Of a stretch of 64,000 bases of DNA, positions 1 through 8,902 are shown piece after piece. The notes beneath the pieces are model-generated. The model did not search any database. It had not been told where the DNA came from and worked only from the letters and a program-made list of their open reading frames with translations. A program made the translations under genes and the position numbers. Position 1 is the stretch's first letter; each line of letters opens with the position of its first letter. Origin of the DNA: Bacteroides clarus YIT 12056 (GTDB taxonomy: Bacteria; Bacteroidota; Bacteroidia; Bacteroidales; Bacteroidaceae); assembly GCF_900129655.1 (NCBI RefSeq), contig NZ_FQWK01000002.1:434001-498000 (forward strand), written 5' to 3'.

Positions 1-1880
1 CCTGTACCTGTGCCTCTATGCCGGCTGTCCGGACGATAACCGCCACCGTTATCCGTTATCTTAATGCGAATGCCTCTCTCCTGCCGGTCTACGGTAATCC
101 ATAAATTCCGTTCTCCCTCCTTGCCTCTCAACGCATGTTTTACGGAATTTTCCACCGGAATCTGTATCATCATAGAGGGCAGCCATACCTGTTCAGGATG
201 CACATCTTCCGCTATTTTAATATCCGGGCGGAAAGTCGCTCCGAGCGAACGGCGTTCCAAGTCGATATAAGTTCCGACAAAATCCAGCTCCTCGGACAAA
301 GTGACACATAACTGTTCCGCCAGTTCCAGATTTCGCCGCATCAGTTTCACTAATGACGCCAACTCCTGCTTCTCCTCTTCCCTACGGTTCACAACCTCCT
401 GATTGAGAACATTGAATATAAAATGAGGAGACAAGCGGTTACGGATATTCTCAAGACGGAGCGTAGAGACTGTCCTGCGATTTTGAGCGAGCAGTAAATC
501 ATGCTTCTTCCTATTATAAAGATAAAGAAAAACGGCAATCAAGAACGCTATAACGGCAATCGCCAATGTCACGAGACGAGTTTGCCTCAATGCCAGCACC
601 TCGTTTTCCTGTTTCTGAAACAAGACCTTATGCGCCATCAAGGTAGAGTCCTGCTGATAACGCAAAGTCAAATCCGCCGTACGCATCCTTATACGCTCAT
701 TGCGAATAGAGTCGTCCAAGCGGTCATTTTTCTTCAGATAATCGTATGCTCGCTGATAATTACCGGTTTCTTCGTGAAATTGCTGCAAATATTTATTACG
801 GATATGTATCATGTCCGCGTCTATCTCCGGCGAAGCTTTACTCACCGTCAGCAACCGCCGTGCCTCCGCAAAGTCTTTACGCTGCAAAGCCAGCTCTATT
901 TTCTGCGTATCGATATAATAAAGCGCGGTAGTGGAACCTATCTCTTTAAAGAAAGGCTCGCACAAATCCAGATATTTGGCAGCCGAATCCGCTTCGTTCC
1001 GTTGAAGAAAACAGTCGCTCAGGTTCAAGTAACTCAGATTAAGCCCCCAGCGCATATCAGGATAATCTTTCACAAGCTCCACCACCTTCCTGAAGTAACC
1101 GATTGCCGTAGCGTAATCCCCCCGGTAATAATACGAGTTTCCGCGATTATTCAGATAAAAATGCTTTTCATCCGGAAGCATCTCATCATAGTTCTTAGCC
1201 GCAAGTTCCGAATAGTAGTCACATTGCTCATAGTCGCGCAGTGTCATATATCCCTGCGCCAATCCATAGTAGATGGGAAACTTTCTGTCCGAAGGCATAT
1301 TCAGCGAATCACAAATCAACAGTGCCTTCCTGTACCAGAAAACACCCATATCCAGCCTTCCCAAATGATTGTTGGCATCGGCAAGGTTTATCAGAATGTC
1401 CGGAATGGTCTCCGGTTTCGTTCCCTGCAATCTCCATTCATAAGCTTTCTTGAAACAAACTTCCGCGGAATCTATATACCCTTTTCTCGAATAGATATTA
1501 CCCTTCATATTGAGACATTCGGACTGCAAATCGGCCAACCGGTGCGAGAAAGGCTGTCTGCCGGTAAAATCCTCAATCTCCCGAATCAAAAGTTGCGCAG
1601 AATCGATATCGGAAGTGGCCAGGCAGGTTTTCAAAGCGACGGAAAGATAGTTGTACCGTACCAGACTGTCTTTCGCAGCCTTCATTCTTTGCAAGACCTG
1701 TGTCCTCATCCTGCGCGGAGCCGTTGCCACAGAATCGACATGAGTACTGAAAAAAGAATCGAATTCCCGCATTTCAGATATCATGTCACCGCCGCCTTTA
1801 CAAGTACAGGCGCCCGGCAATACAATCCCCGTCCATAGAAGAAGAAAGAAACCGATGCAGCTTTTCAGACCACTCCGCAT
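1..1880 (-). CDS. TPR sensor histidine kinase, LytS/His_kinase (PF06580) type, 3' end beyond window
   Basis: Reading the minus strand from an ATG at 1880 gives an open frame to the window edge, about 626 residues. A hydrophobic N-terminal export signal is followed by a long helical, TPR-like sensor region (roughly residues 60-420), one membrane segment near 435-456, and a kinase core with the motif PHFIFNVLNQE. The phospho-acceptor His is about residue 486. Near the edge an ATP-binding motif, ITDNGGGYRPDS, is visible. This is the layout of Bacteroides inner-membrane kinases with periplasmic TPRs that usually signal to a LytTR response regulator; the partner would lie to the left, outside the window. 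The start lies 10 bp after the stop of the DUF2027-Smr gene, so the two may be co-transcribed. The signal that is sensed cannot be told from the sequence. Confidence 0.88.
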   Translation of the reverse strand, partial: MRSGLKSCIGFFLLLWTGIVLPGACTCKGGGDMISEMREFDSFFSTHVDSVATAPRRMRTQVLQRMKAAKDSLVRYNYLSVALKTCLATSDIDSAQLLIREIEDFTGRQPFSHRLADLQSECLNMKGNIYSRKGYIDSAEVCFKKAYEWRLQGTKPETIPDILINLADANNHLGRLDMGVFWYRKALLICDSLNMPSDRKFPIYYGLAQGYMTLRDYEQCDYYSELAAKNYDEMLPDEKHFYLNNRGNSYYYRGDYATAIGYFRKVVELVKDYPDMRWGLNLSYLNLSDCFLQRNEADSAAKYLDLCEPFFKEIGSTTALYYIDTQKIELALQRKDFAEARRLLTVSKASPEIDADMIHIRNKYLQQFHEETGNYQRAYDYLKKNDRLDDSIRNERIRMRTADLTLRYQQDSTLMAHKVLFQKQENEVLALRQTRLVTLAIAVIAFLIAVFLYLYNRKKHDLLLAQNRRTVSTLRLENIRNRLSPHFIFNVLNQEVVNRREEEKQELASLVKLMRRNLELAEQLCVTLSEELDFVGTYIDLERRSLGATFRPDIKIAEDVHPEQVWLPSMMIQIPVENSVKHALRGKEGERNLWITVDRQERGIRIKITDNGGGYRPDSRHRGTGT

Positions 1881-1890
1881 ACTCCGTGTT

Positions 1891-3024
1891 TTATTTTATT
1901 GTAACCATCGTAGCTCCGAACCCATATTCCTGGAAAGAAGCGTCTTGTGTCTTACAAGCCGTATATTTCCGTTTCATCTCATCCAATAAGGCTTTGCGAA
2001 GCACACCGTCTCCCTTGCCATGAATGAAGACGATACGCTGCTCACGCTTATTCTTGTATTGCTCCATTACCTCGCGAAACTTATCCAACTGGTAGTTCAA
2101 TATCTCGCTGTTACTCATGCCACGCGTATCATCCAGCAATTCGCCGATATGTAAATCCACTTCGATGATTTCATTTTTGCCGCCCCGCTTGACGATAGTC
2201 TGAGGCTTGGACGGGACATCCGCCGTTTTCTTCTGCATCAGGGCGTCCTGCAAATCCTCGGCCGACACGTAAACCTGTTTGGCAGGAGCGTCATTCTTCA
2301 CCACATCGTACATAAGCGCGGGAGTGTCAAAAAAGTCGGTATGCCGGAATGTATGCAGTTTATAGAACTTCACCGTATCGATACGAATTTCCACATTGAC
2401 AGCAGGCTTCATGGCAAAAGAGCGATTGTCCTTGAAAGCGACCAACTGAACGGCTGCACGCTCCCTGTCATTCAGCTCCGATTTTTCAAATTCCTCTAAC
2501 AAAAGCTTTGTATTCGGTTCTATCAGACCATGCGAACGGACAGTCCACGACTTGCCTTCCGCGCTTAAATATGTATAATACATACAGTAATTGCTATCGT
2601 TCACCAAATAGGCCTCAAACGGAGTGGTGCTTACCGCCTTGATATCCTCCGGAACAAAGGCAAGGTATACATTCAGTACATCACCGCCCTTCATTTCCGG
2701 CTGACGATAAACGGATATCCGGGGTTCGACCGGACGCTCCACCCGCTGTCCGGAGCCCGAAGCGGAAGATGCCGGCTTTGAGGTTGCAACAATCGTACGA
2801 GCCGCCGATTGCTCCTCCGCCCTCTTCTTGGCTGCTTTAGAAGCCGAAGTGGGAATATTATAATCATCCGTTTCAATCACCACACATTCGCGCACCGGCA
2901 TCGGAATGTCAAAACCGTCGGCATCTTCTACCAATACTATGTCTTTTCCACGGAATCCCGTCACGACACCACCGCCTACTTCACTGAGGAAGCGTACTTT
3001 ATCTCCTATTTTCATACTTTCCAT
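1891..3024 (-). CDS. DUF2027 and Smr domain protein
   Basis: The product has 377 residues. The N-terminal part ([21 protein letters not shown]) resembles the small beta-barrel start of DUF2027 proteins, followed by a basic, Ala/Lys-rich linker (about 55-90) and a beta-rich middle. The C-terminal 90 residues form an Smr domain: the DLH motif is present as VDLHIGEL and the nucleic-acid-binding loop as HGKGDGVLR. Smr domains are DNA or RNA nicking or binding modules, best known from the end of MutS2, but there is no MutS ATPase here. The ATG three codons downstream (MKIGDK) is an equally possible start. It has its own -7 element upstream and is followed at once by the sensor kinase gene. The cellular role is unknown. 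Confidence 0.85.
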   Translation of the reverse strand: MESMKIGDKVRFLSEVGGGVVTGFRGKDIVLVEDADGFDIPMPVRECVVIETDDYNIPTSASKAAKKRAEEQSAARTIVATSKPASSASGSGQRVERPVEPRISVYRQPEMKGGDVLNVYLAFVPEDIKAVSTTPFEAYLVNDSNYCMYYTYLSAEGKSWTVRSHGLIEPNTKLLLEEFEKSELNDRERAAVQLVAFKDNRSFAMKPAVNVEIRIDTVKFYKLHTFRHTDFFDTPALMYDVVKNDAPAKQVYVSAEDLQDALMQKKTADVPSKPQTIVKRGGKNEIIEVDLHIGELLDDTRGMSNSEILNYQLDKFREVMEQYKNKREQRIVFIHGKGDGVLRKALLDEMKRKYTACKTQDASFQEYGFGATMVTIK

Positions 3025-3103
3025 TCTGTTTTTTTATCATTACCCGGAAGATGCGTCAAAACCATGGCAGACATGCGATTCCGGCATCCTCTTTTATCTC
3101 TCG

Positions 3104-3111
3104 CAAAGTTA
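3104..3111 (-). promoter_or_regulatory. -7 element for the DUF2027-Smr gene
   Basis: The minus strand reads TAACTTTG, matching the Bacteroides sigma-A consensus TAnnTTTG, about 80 bases before the start codon. A TTTG that could act as the -33 element lies about 22 bases upstream (3134-3137). Confidence 0.6.
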
Positions 3112-3358
3112 GGAATTATTTGATGATTATATACAAACATACTTTGTTTGTATCGCAAAGTTTTTATTCATGCGATGCAATCTTAAAACAGAAGTTTCAT
3201 TTCTAAGAATAAAGCTTTAGTTTATAAGAATCAAACTTTGATTTCTATAAACATAACTTCCGTTCCAAGATTGCGTGGTAAGTAAAGTAACTCTCCGGGC
3301 GCTTCGGCAAGACAATCATTAATTGCCTGCATATAATTCAAATCTTCCCAAATATCCG

Positions 3359-3366
3359 TACCTTTG
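3359..3366 (+). promoter_or_regulatory. -7 element for queA
   Basis: TACCTTTG matches TAnnTTTG and lies 22 bases before the queA ATG, giving a short leader. The -33 region is not a clean TTTG. Confidence 0.6.
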
Positions 3367-3388
3367 CAGTCCCTAATAAAACAAAGAT

Positions 3389-4618
3389 ATGAAAGAAGAT
3401 CCCAGACATATTAGAATCAGCGAATTCAATTACCCCTTGCCTGATGAGCGCATCGCCAAGTTTCCATTGCCTGTACGCGACCAATCCAAGTTATTGCTGT
3501 ATCGCCACGGTGAGGTTTCCGAAGACGTATTCACCTCCCTGCCCGATTACCTTCCGGCCAACAGCCTGATGATTTTTAATAACACCAAGGTTATCCAGGC
3601 GCGTCTGCACTTCCATAAAGAGACGGGAGCGCTTATCGAAGTGTTCTGTCTCGAACCTATCCGACCCAACGACTACGCTCTTAATTTTCAGCAGACGGAA
3701 CACGCCGCATGGCTCTGCATGATAGGAAATCTGAAAAAGTGGAAAGAAGGTACGTTAAAACGGGAAATGGTTGTGAAAGGAAAACCGCTTACCTTGACTG
3801 CCGAACGGGGAGCGTGCCATGGTACCAGTCATTGGGTGGATTTTCGTTGGAACAATCCGGAAATAACATTCGCCGATATTCTCGAGGTGTTTGGAGAGTT
3901 GCCTATCCCGCCTTATCTGAACAGGGAGACACAGGAAAGTGATAAGGAAACCTACCAGACCGTTTATTCCAAAATAAAAGGCTCGGTAGCCGCTCCAACC
4001 GCCGGACTGCACTTTACTCCACGGGTTTTGGACGCTTTGCGCGGGAAAGGAGTGGAACCGGAAGAACTGACGCTGCACGTAGGAGCCGGGACTTTCAAGC
4101 CCGTCAAAAGCGAAGAGATAGAAGGGCACGAAATGCACACGGAATACATATCCGTCAATCGCAGTACGCTGGAGAAGCTCGTAGCGCACGAAGGAAAAGC
4201 CATTGCGGTAGGAACAACTTCCGTACGTACGCTGGAAAGTCTCTATCACATAGGTGTTACTCTTCTGAACAATCCCGACGCCACAGAAGAGGATTTGCAT
4301 GTAAAGCAATGGCAACCCTATGAGATGACTCCCGAAACGGCTGCCACACCTGCCGTAGACGCCTTGCGAGCAATCATAGCCTATCTTGACCGGCATCACA
4401 TGGAAACGTTGCATACCAGCACGCAAATCATCATTGCTCCGGGATACGAGTACAGAATCGTAAAAGCCATGGTGACCAACTTCCACCAGCCGCAAAGCAC
4501 ACTGTTACTGCTTGTCTCGGCATTTCTACATGGAGATTGGCGGAAGATTTACGACTATGCCCTTGCCCATGATTTCCGGTTCTTGAGTTACGGTGATTCG
4601 TCGCTGCTGATACCTTGA
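3389..4618 (+). CDS. queA: S-adenosylmethionine:tRNA ribosyltransferase-isomerase
   Basis: The 409-residue product transfers and isomerises the ribosyl part of SAM onto 7-aminomethyl-7-deazaguanine in tRNA, giving epoxyqueuosine. Family landmarks are seen along the whole length: FNYPLPDERIAKFP and the R-x-SKLLL strand near the N-terminus, NNTKVIQARL, the block PTAGLHFTP, HVGAGTF, and the C-terminal MVTNFHQPQSTLLLLVSA. It is longer than the E. coli enzyme (about 356 residues), the extra length lying in the middle and in a long C-terminal part, as is usual in Bacteroidetes. It has its own promoter and is followed after 65 bases by a Nudix gene on the same strand. No other queuosine genes are in the window. 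Confidence 0.96.
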   Translation: MKEDPRHIRISEFNYPLPDERIAKFPLPVRDQSKLLLYRHGEVSEDVFTSLPDYLPANSLMIFNNTKVIQARLHFHKETGALIEVFCLEPIRPNDYALNFQQTEHAAWLCMIGNLKKWKEGTLKREMVVKGKPLTLTAERGACHGTSHWVDFRWNNPEITFADILEVFGELPIPPYLNRETQESDKETYQTVYSKIKGSVAAPTAGLHFTPRVLDALRGKGVEPEELTLHVGAGTFKPVKSEEIEGHEMHTEYISVNRSTLEKLVAHEGKAIAVGTTSVRTLESLYHIGVTLLNNPDATEEDLHVKQWQPYEMTPETAATPAVDALRAIIAYLDRHHMETLHTSTQIIIAPGYEYRIVKAMVTNFHQPQSTLLLLVSAFLHGDWRKIYDYALAHDFRFLSYGDSSLLIP

Positions 4619-4683
4619 TATTCTTTAAAGGATATCCGGCACGACATTTTTATTGATAACACCCATAAAAAGCTCTGAATAAA

Positions 4684-5187
4684 ATGAACAGCGACAACAA
4701 TCAGGAAATGTTTCCCCTTGTCGATGAACAAGGGAACATTATAGGTGCAGCCACCCGCGGCGAATGCCACAACGGAAGCAAGCTTCTGCACCCCGTAATT
4801 CATCTGCATGTATTCAACTCCAAAGGAGAATTATATCTGCAGAAACGTCCCGAATGGAAAGATATACAACCCGGCAAGTGGGATACGTCGGTAGGCGGAC
4901 ACGTTGATTTGGGCGAAAGTGTGGAAATGGCCTTGAAACGGGAAGTACGCGAGGAGTTAGGGATAACCGACTTCACACCGGAAGTCATCACCAATTATGT
5001 TTTTGAATCCGCACGCGAGAAAGAGCTCGTGTTTGTACACAAAACCGTATACGACGACGAGATACATCCCAGCGACGAGTTGGATGGCGGACGTTTCTGG
5101 AATATAGAGGAAATCAAAGAGAATATAGGAAAAGGGATATTCACGCCCAATTTCGAGCAGGAGATAGAACGAGTAAAGCTGATATAA
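4684..5187 (+). CDS. Nudix hydrolase
   Basis: A 167-residue Nudix protein. The Nudix box lies at residues 72-94, with GHVDLGES, REVREELGI and all the expected Glu and Gly residues, so a metal-dependent pyrophosphohydrolase activity is expected. The N-terminus (MFPLVDEQGNIIGAATRGECH) and the QKRPEWKDIQPGKWDTSVGG stretch resemble the subgroup related to isopentenyl-diphosphate isomerase and YfcD, whose substrates are mostly unknown. It lies 65 bases downstream of queA, probably in the same transcript, and is followed by the large inverted repeats at 5192-5614 that would end it. The substrate cannot be named from the sequence. Confidence 0.92.
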   Translation: MNSDNNQEMFPLVDEQGNIIGAATRGECHNGSKLLHPVIHLHVFNSKGELYLQKRPEWKDIQPGKWDTSVGGHVDLGESVEMALKREVREELGITDFTPEVITNYVFESAREKELVFVHKTVYDDEIHPSDELDGGRFWNIEEIKENIGKGIFTPNFEQEIERVKLI

Positions 5188-5191
5188 TAAG

Positions 5192-5509
5192 TAAGTGTTG
5201 AAATTTAATTTATAGCAAGAATAATCTAAGCCTGAAAGGATTTTAGTTTTAAGCCTAAAGGATTTTAGCTTTAAACTTGAAGGATTTTTAGCTTTCAGCC
5301 TGAAAGGCTCTTATCTATAAGCCCGGGGTAACACCCCGGGAATAAATGTTCCCGGTATTCTGCGCCCTGTAAGGGCAAAAGACGAATATGCAAATCTTTT
5401 GCCCTTACAGTACTCCCGGGGTGTTACCCCGGGCTATAAGATAAAAAGGCTTTCAGCCTTAGGTTACGCTATATCATCGTTACTGATATAAATTAAATTT
5501 CAACACTTA
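5192..5509. repeat. Nested inverted-repeat element with 23-bp terminal inverted repeats (MITE-like)
   Basis: The outer ends, 5192-5214 and 5487-5509, are identical over 23 bases when one is reverse-complemented (core GTGTTGAAATTTAATTTATA). Inside are short near-copies of an AGGATTTTAG motif (5230-5290) and two further inverted pairs: GCCCGGGGTAACACCCCGGG near 5320-5340 against CCCGGGGTGTTACCCCGGGC near 5415-5440, and CTGTAAGGGCAAAAG against CTTTTGCCCTTACAG. A GGCTTTCAGCC motif recurs near both ends. There is no transposase ORF and no clear target-site duplication. It could be a miniature transposable element or a repeated structured RNA; it starts 4 bases after the Nudix stop codon. Confidence 0.75.
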
Positions 5510-5515
5510 TTTAAA

Positions 5516-5614
5516 AGGGTGTGTCAAAACTCCCCTCATAAATAGAAAATCACCCTCGCCACAGATAGTCGTAGCGAGGGTGATTTTCTATTTATGAGGG
5601 TTTCGACACACCCT
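5516..5614. terminator. Long perfect-arm hairpin between convergent genes
   Basis: The arms 5516-5558 and 5573-5614 are nearly perfect reverse complements. They begin with AGGGTGTGTC and share CTCATAAATAGAAAATCACC followed by CTCGC; the loop is about 14 bases. It lies between the Nudix gene (plus) and glmM (minus) and would stop transcription from both sides. The GGGTGTGTCAAAA tip resembles insertion-sequence ends, so it may be the remains of a mobile element now serving as a terminator. Confidence 0.7.
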
Positions 5615-5636
5615 CTTTCTTATTAGCTTTCTTATC

Positions 5637-7025
5637 TTATTTCGCCAAGTCCTCGATTACTTTCATAATCTGCCGACCGATTTCTTCGGCTGCTTCCGGC
5701 GTAGCCGCTTCGCTATAAACACGAATAATCGGTTCTGTGTTACTCTTGCGTAAATGTACCCATTTGTCAGGGAAGTCAATCTTTACACCGTCGATATCAT
5801 TGATTTCTTCGTTTTTATAGATTTCCTTTACTTTGGCAAGGATGGCATCGACATCCGTATCCGGAGTTAAGTCTACACGGTTCTTAGCCATGAAATAAGC
5901 CGGATAAGTGGCACGCAGTTCGCTTACTTTCTTACCCTCGTGTGCCAGATGGCTAAGGAACAGGGCAATACCCACCAAGGCATCGCGTCCGTAGTGGCTG
6001 GCGGGATAAATGACTCCACCATTGCCTTCGCCGCCGATAACAGCGCCTACCTCTTTCATCTTGGTAGTTACGTTCACTTCACCTACGGCGGAAGCGTAAT
6101 ATTGTTGGTCGTATTTACGGGTTACATCACGCAATGCACGGGTAGAACTCAAGTTAGAAACCGTATTGCCCGGAGTATGCTTCAATACATAATCGGCTAC
6201 GGTAACCAGCGTGTATTCTTCACCATACATTTTGCCGTCTTCACAAATCATAGCCAAACGGTCTACATCCGGGTCCACCACAAAAGCGACATCGGCCTTA
6301 CCGCCTTTCATCAGGTTCATGATGTCACCCAGATTCTTTTCCAAAGGTTCAGGGTTATGCTGGAAGTTACCGGTAGGTTCGCAATAGAGTTTTTCCACAT
6401 GCTGTACTCCAAGTTGCTCCAACAGTTGCGGAAGGATGATACCGCCCACAGAGTTTACACAATCAATGGCTACACGGAAACCGGCTTTCTTAATGGCTTC
6501 CACATCCACTAAATCAAGCGCAAGTACGCTATCAATATGTTTTTGATTATAAGTCAGGTCTTTACGATAAGAGCCAAGCTTATCCACCTCCGCAAAATCG
6601 AAAGCTTCGGCCTCAGCGATACGAAGTACCTCGTTTCCTTCTTCTTTATTCAGGAATTCTCCTTTTTCATTCAGAAGCTTCAAAGCATTCCACTGTTTGG
6701 GATTGTGAGAGGCGGTCAGGATAATACCGCCGCTGGCGCCTTCCATGGTTACAGCCAACTCAGTGGTCGGGGTAGAAGCCAAATCAATGTCCACTACGTC
6801 CCAGCCCATACCCATAAGGGTACCTACTACCACATTCTTTACCATTTCGCCCGAGATGCGCGCATCACGGCCTACTACAATCTTGTTACTTTTTACAGTA
6901 CACGTTTTGCGGATAAGGGTAGCGTATGCCGAAGTAAACTTCACGATGTCGAGCGGATTCAACCCCTCGCCTACACCACCGCCGATCGTTCCGCGGATTC
7001 CAGAGATAGATTTGATTAGAGTCAT
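5637..7025 (-). CDS. glmM: Phosphoglucosamine mutase-type phosphohexomutase
   Basis: The 462-residue protein belongs to the alpha-D-phosphohexomutases. GlmM interconverts glucosamine-6-phosphate and glucosamine-1-phosphate on the way to UDP-GlcNAc for peptidoglycan and lipid A. The catalytic phosphoserine lies in TASHNPKQWNALK (Ser106), the metal loop is DPDVDRLA (Asp251, 253, 255), the sugar-specificity loop is GGEGNGG, and the phosphate-binding loop RKSNTEPIIRVYSE is at the C-terminus. RGTIGG at the start is typical of the GlmM branch, but a phosphomannomutase or phosphoglucomutase role cannot be excluded by eye. It is the last gene of the eight-gene minus-strand operon that begins near 15,069 and is followed by large terminator-like hairpins. 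Confidence 0.9.
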   Translation of the reverse strand: MTLIKSISGIRGTIGGGVGEGLNPLDIVKFTSAYATLIRKTCTVKSNKIVVGRDARISGEMVKNVVVGTLMGMGWDVVDIDLASTPTTELAVTMEGASGGIILTASHNPKQWNALKLLNEKGEFLNKEEGNEVLRIAEAEAFDFAEVDKLGSYRKDLTYNQKHIDSVLALDLVDVEAIKKAGFRVAIDCVNSVGGIILPQLLEQLGVQHVEKLYCEPTGNFQHNPEPLEKNLGDIMNLMKGGKADVAFVVDPDVDRLAMICEDGKMYGEEYTLVTVADYVLKHTPGNTVSNLSSTRALRDVTRKYDQQYYASAVGEVNVTTKMKEVGAVIGGEGNGGVIYPASHYGRDALVGIALFLSHLAHEGKKVSELRATYPAYFMAKNRVDLTPDTDVDAILAKVKEIYKNEEINDIDGVKIDFPDKWVHLRKSNTEPIIRVYSEAATPEAAEEIGRQIMKVIEDLAK

Positions 7026-7051
7026 AGGTTAATAATTTAAATATTGGTTAG

Positions 7052-7672
7052 TTATTTCCAGATTTGATATTTCCGGATATCGTAATAATAAGGATATACG
7101 TATTGCATAGCCGTCTGATGTCCCATCTTGGAAGGAATAATCAGTCTTACGTGAGCCATATCACGCACATAAGTCAACGGGACAAGCCATCCTGCCGGAA
7201 CAGCCGGCGAAGAATAGTAGGTCATCATGTATCCCTGCAAGAAAGTTCCCGCTATGGAAGACGAGGTCACCGTATAACGGAATGCGTCCACAGTTTCCAC
7301 AGCGCTCAAATTAGATAACGCGGTATCTTTATCAAGGATACTGTACTCCATAAAACGTACCAGTATCTCATCATTATTCTTCACCGTATCAGCCTCGTTC
7401 TCGGAGCCTTTATCTACAATCTGCATATATACTCCACTGGCAAGCTGCACAAACTCATCCACGCCGTCTCCTTTTTCCTTAGACTTTGTCGTAGAGTCCT
7501 GTGCATAAAACTCCGATTGTGAGATTATCTTAAAGTCATTCTTTTTGATAAAGTCATTTATACCGTCTTTTTCCTCTTCCAGCATCTCTGCATAGGTCTT
7601 GCTATCATCGCAGGCTTGAAAGCCCAAACTGAGTGCCAATAAAGACAAAAAGAATAAAGTAAGTTTCTTCAT
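7052..7672 (-). CDS. DUF4827 family lipoprotein
   Basis: A 206-residue protein with an N-terminal signal ending in a Cys at position 21 (FQAC followed by DDSKT), which suggests a lipoprotein, although the box is weak at -3. The mature part resembles DUF4827, a Bacteroidetes family distantly like FKBP-type prolyl isomerases (YMQIVDKGS, NDEILVRFMEYSILDKDT, LVPLTYVRDMAHVRLIIPSKMG). An isomerase activity is not shown by any catalytic motif I can point to. It lies between nrnA and glmM in the long operon, 26 bases before glmM. Confidence 0.8.
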   Translation of the reverse strand: MKKLTLFFLSLLALSLGFQACDDSKTYAEMLEEEKDGINDFIKKNDFKIISQSEFYAQDSTTKSKEKGDGVDEFVQLASGVYMQIVDKGSENEADTVKNNDEILVRFMEYSILDKDTALSNLSAVETVDAFRYTVTSSSIAGTFLQGYMMTYYSSPAVPAGWLVPLTYVRDMAHVRLIIPSKMGHQTAMQYVYPYYYDIRKYQIWK

Positions 7673-7775
7673 TTCTGTTATTTAGTAATTTCGTACAAAA
7701 ATATCTGATTTCCTTGAAAGTTAAAAGCTGCAAGTGGAAAGTTCGTATCTTTTAACCTTTACAGCCAAACTTTTT

Positions 7776-8813
7776 TTATCCTTTGGCATTAAGCAGCGGC
7801 TTAAACTTTTCCAACGCCAGCTCCAGCACTTTTTCAGCTTCTTCCAACGTTCCGTAAAATTCTCCGCCGGAAGCATTTAAGTGTCCGCCGCCGTTAAAAA
7901 ACTCAGCAGCGAGCCGGTTGCAAGGAAAACTTCCCACCGAACGCAAGGAGACCTTTATCATCGGCTTTTCCGTATCCTCACGCAGGAAACAGGAGAACAC
8001 TACATTTTTGATACTCAACGGTATGTTTACAAAACCCTCGCTATCGCCGCGGATATAGTTGAAATTGCTTTGTTCTTTCTTGGTCAGCGTAATCAAAGCG
8101 GCATGATGTTCCGGATAGACTTTCATCTGCGACAGCACATGCCCCATAAGACGCAAACGGCTCTCGGAATAGGTGTTATACACTTTCCGGTAAATATCGT
8201 CCTTGTCAATGCCTTTTGAGAGCAACTCGCTGATGATAAAGTATATTTCACGATTATTGGAATTATACGTAAAGCCGCCCGTATCGGTCATCATACCTGT
8301 ATAGATACATTCCGCTCCCTCCTTTGTGATGTCACTGAAATATCCCATGCGGCAGATCAGACGAAAAACAAGCTCCGAAGTAGAAGATATCTCGGGGTGG
8401 GAAATTATGATTCTGCAAAAATCTTCCGGGTTCAGATGATGGTCTACCAGTATTTTCCGTGCAGGAGAAGCAGATACGGCATCCGCCATTGCATCGATAC
8501 GGCTGATGGCGTTGAAATCAAGGCAACATATCACATCCGCCTCCGCTATCAATTTATCGGCGAACTCTTTATAGCGGTCATACAAAAGTATGTCCTTACT
8601 GCCGGGCATCCACCGCAAAAAATCCGGAAAAGCATTCGGAACGATAACAGTCGCGTCCTTGTCTTGCGTATTGAGAAAATGCCATAATCCTAAGGAAGAA
8701 CCTATTGCATCCCCATCGGGAGCCACATGAGCAACAATAACAATTTTATCCGCACGTTCCATCCACTTGGCAAAGTGGTCTATCTTAGATTGCTCTATTA
8801 CTTTAGTCAACAT
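7776..8813 (-). CDS. nrnA: DHH phosphoesterase, NrnA type (nanoRNase / pAp phosphatase)
   Basis: This 345-residue protein has the DHH-DHHA1 layout. Metal-binding motifs are HVAPDGDAIGSS (residues 29-40), the isolated Asp in CCLDFN, and VDHHLNPEDF; the C-terminal substrate loop is GGGHLNASGG. NrnA proteins degrade 2-5 nt RNAs and dephosphorylate 3'-phosphoadenosine-5'-phosphate. The length fits this family rather than RecJ, a separate copy of which is encoded at 16,740. The gene lies about 90 bases after comEC and 100 bases before the DUF4827 gene in the same operon. Confidence 0.9.
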   Translation of the reverse strand: MLTKVIEQSKIDHFAKWMERADKIVIVAHVAPDGDAIGSSLGLWHFLNTQDKDATVIVPNAFPDFLRWMPGSKDILLYDRYKEFADKLIAEADVICCLDFNAISRIDAMADAVSASPARKILVDHHLNPEDFCRIIISHPEISSTSELVFRLICRMGYFSDITKEGAECIYTGMMTDTGGFTYNSNNREIYFIISELLSKGIDKDDIYRKVYNTYSESRLRLMGHVLSQMKVYPEHHAALITLTKKEQSNFNYIRGDSEGFVNIPLSIKNVVFSCFLREDTEKPMIKVSLRSVGSFPCNRLAAEFFNGGGHLNASGGEFYGTLEEAEKVLELALEKFKPLLNAKG

Positions 8814-8902
8814 ATAGTTTTTACGATTTACGTTCTGAATAAACAGGGAATTCCGTTTATCCCCAACAAATGAAAGGGCAAAAGTACGAAAAAGTTTATG
8901 AT

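Larger units (their letters stand above)
3025..3388. other. AT-rich divergent intergenic region
   Basis: This 364-base gap separates the divergent DUF2027-Smr and queA genes. It holds one Bacteroides -7 element for each direction (listed separately) and otherwise AT-rich sequence containing short direct and inverted runs such as ACAAACATACTTTGTTTGT around 3133-3151. I see no convincing ORF, RNA gene or riboswitch fold in it. Confidence 0.6.

Noticed and set aside
501..1838. Plus-strand open frame of 445 codons
   Set aside because: It is the complement of the TPR sensor kinase gene, whose minus-strand frame has clear family motifs; the plus-strand product has none.
3187..3360. preQ1 or other riboswitch upstream of queA
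   Set aside because: The -7 element lies only about 22 bases before the ATG, so the transcript leader is too short for a riboswitch, and no aptamer core was seen.
5220..5300. CRISPR-like array of AGGATTTTAG repeats
   Set aside because: The repeats are short, unequal and without spacers of constant length, and no cas genes are near.
5192..5614. Complete insertion sequence
   Set aside because: There are terminal inverted repeats but no transposase frame and no clear target-site duplication.
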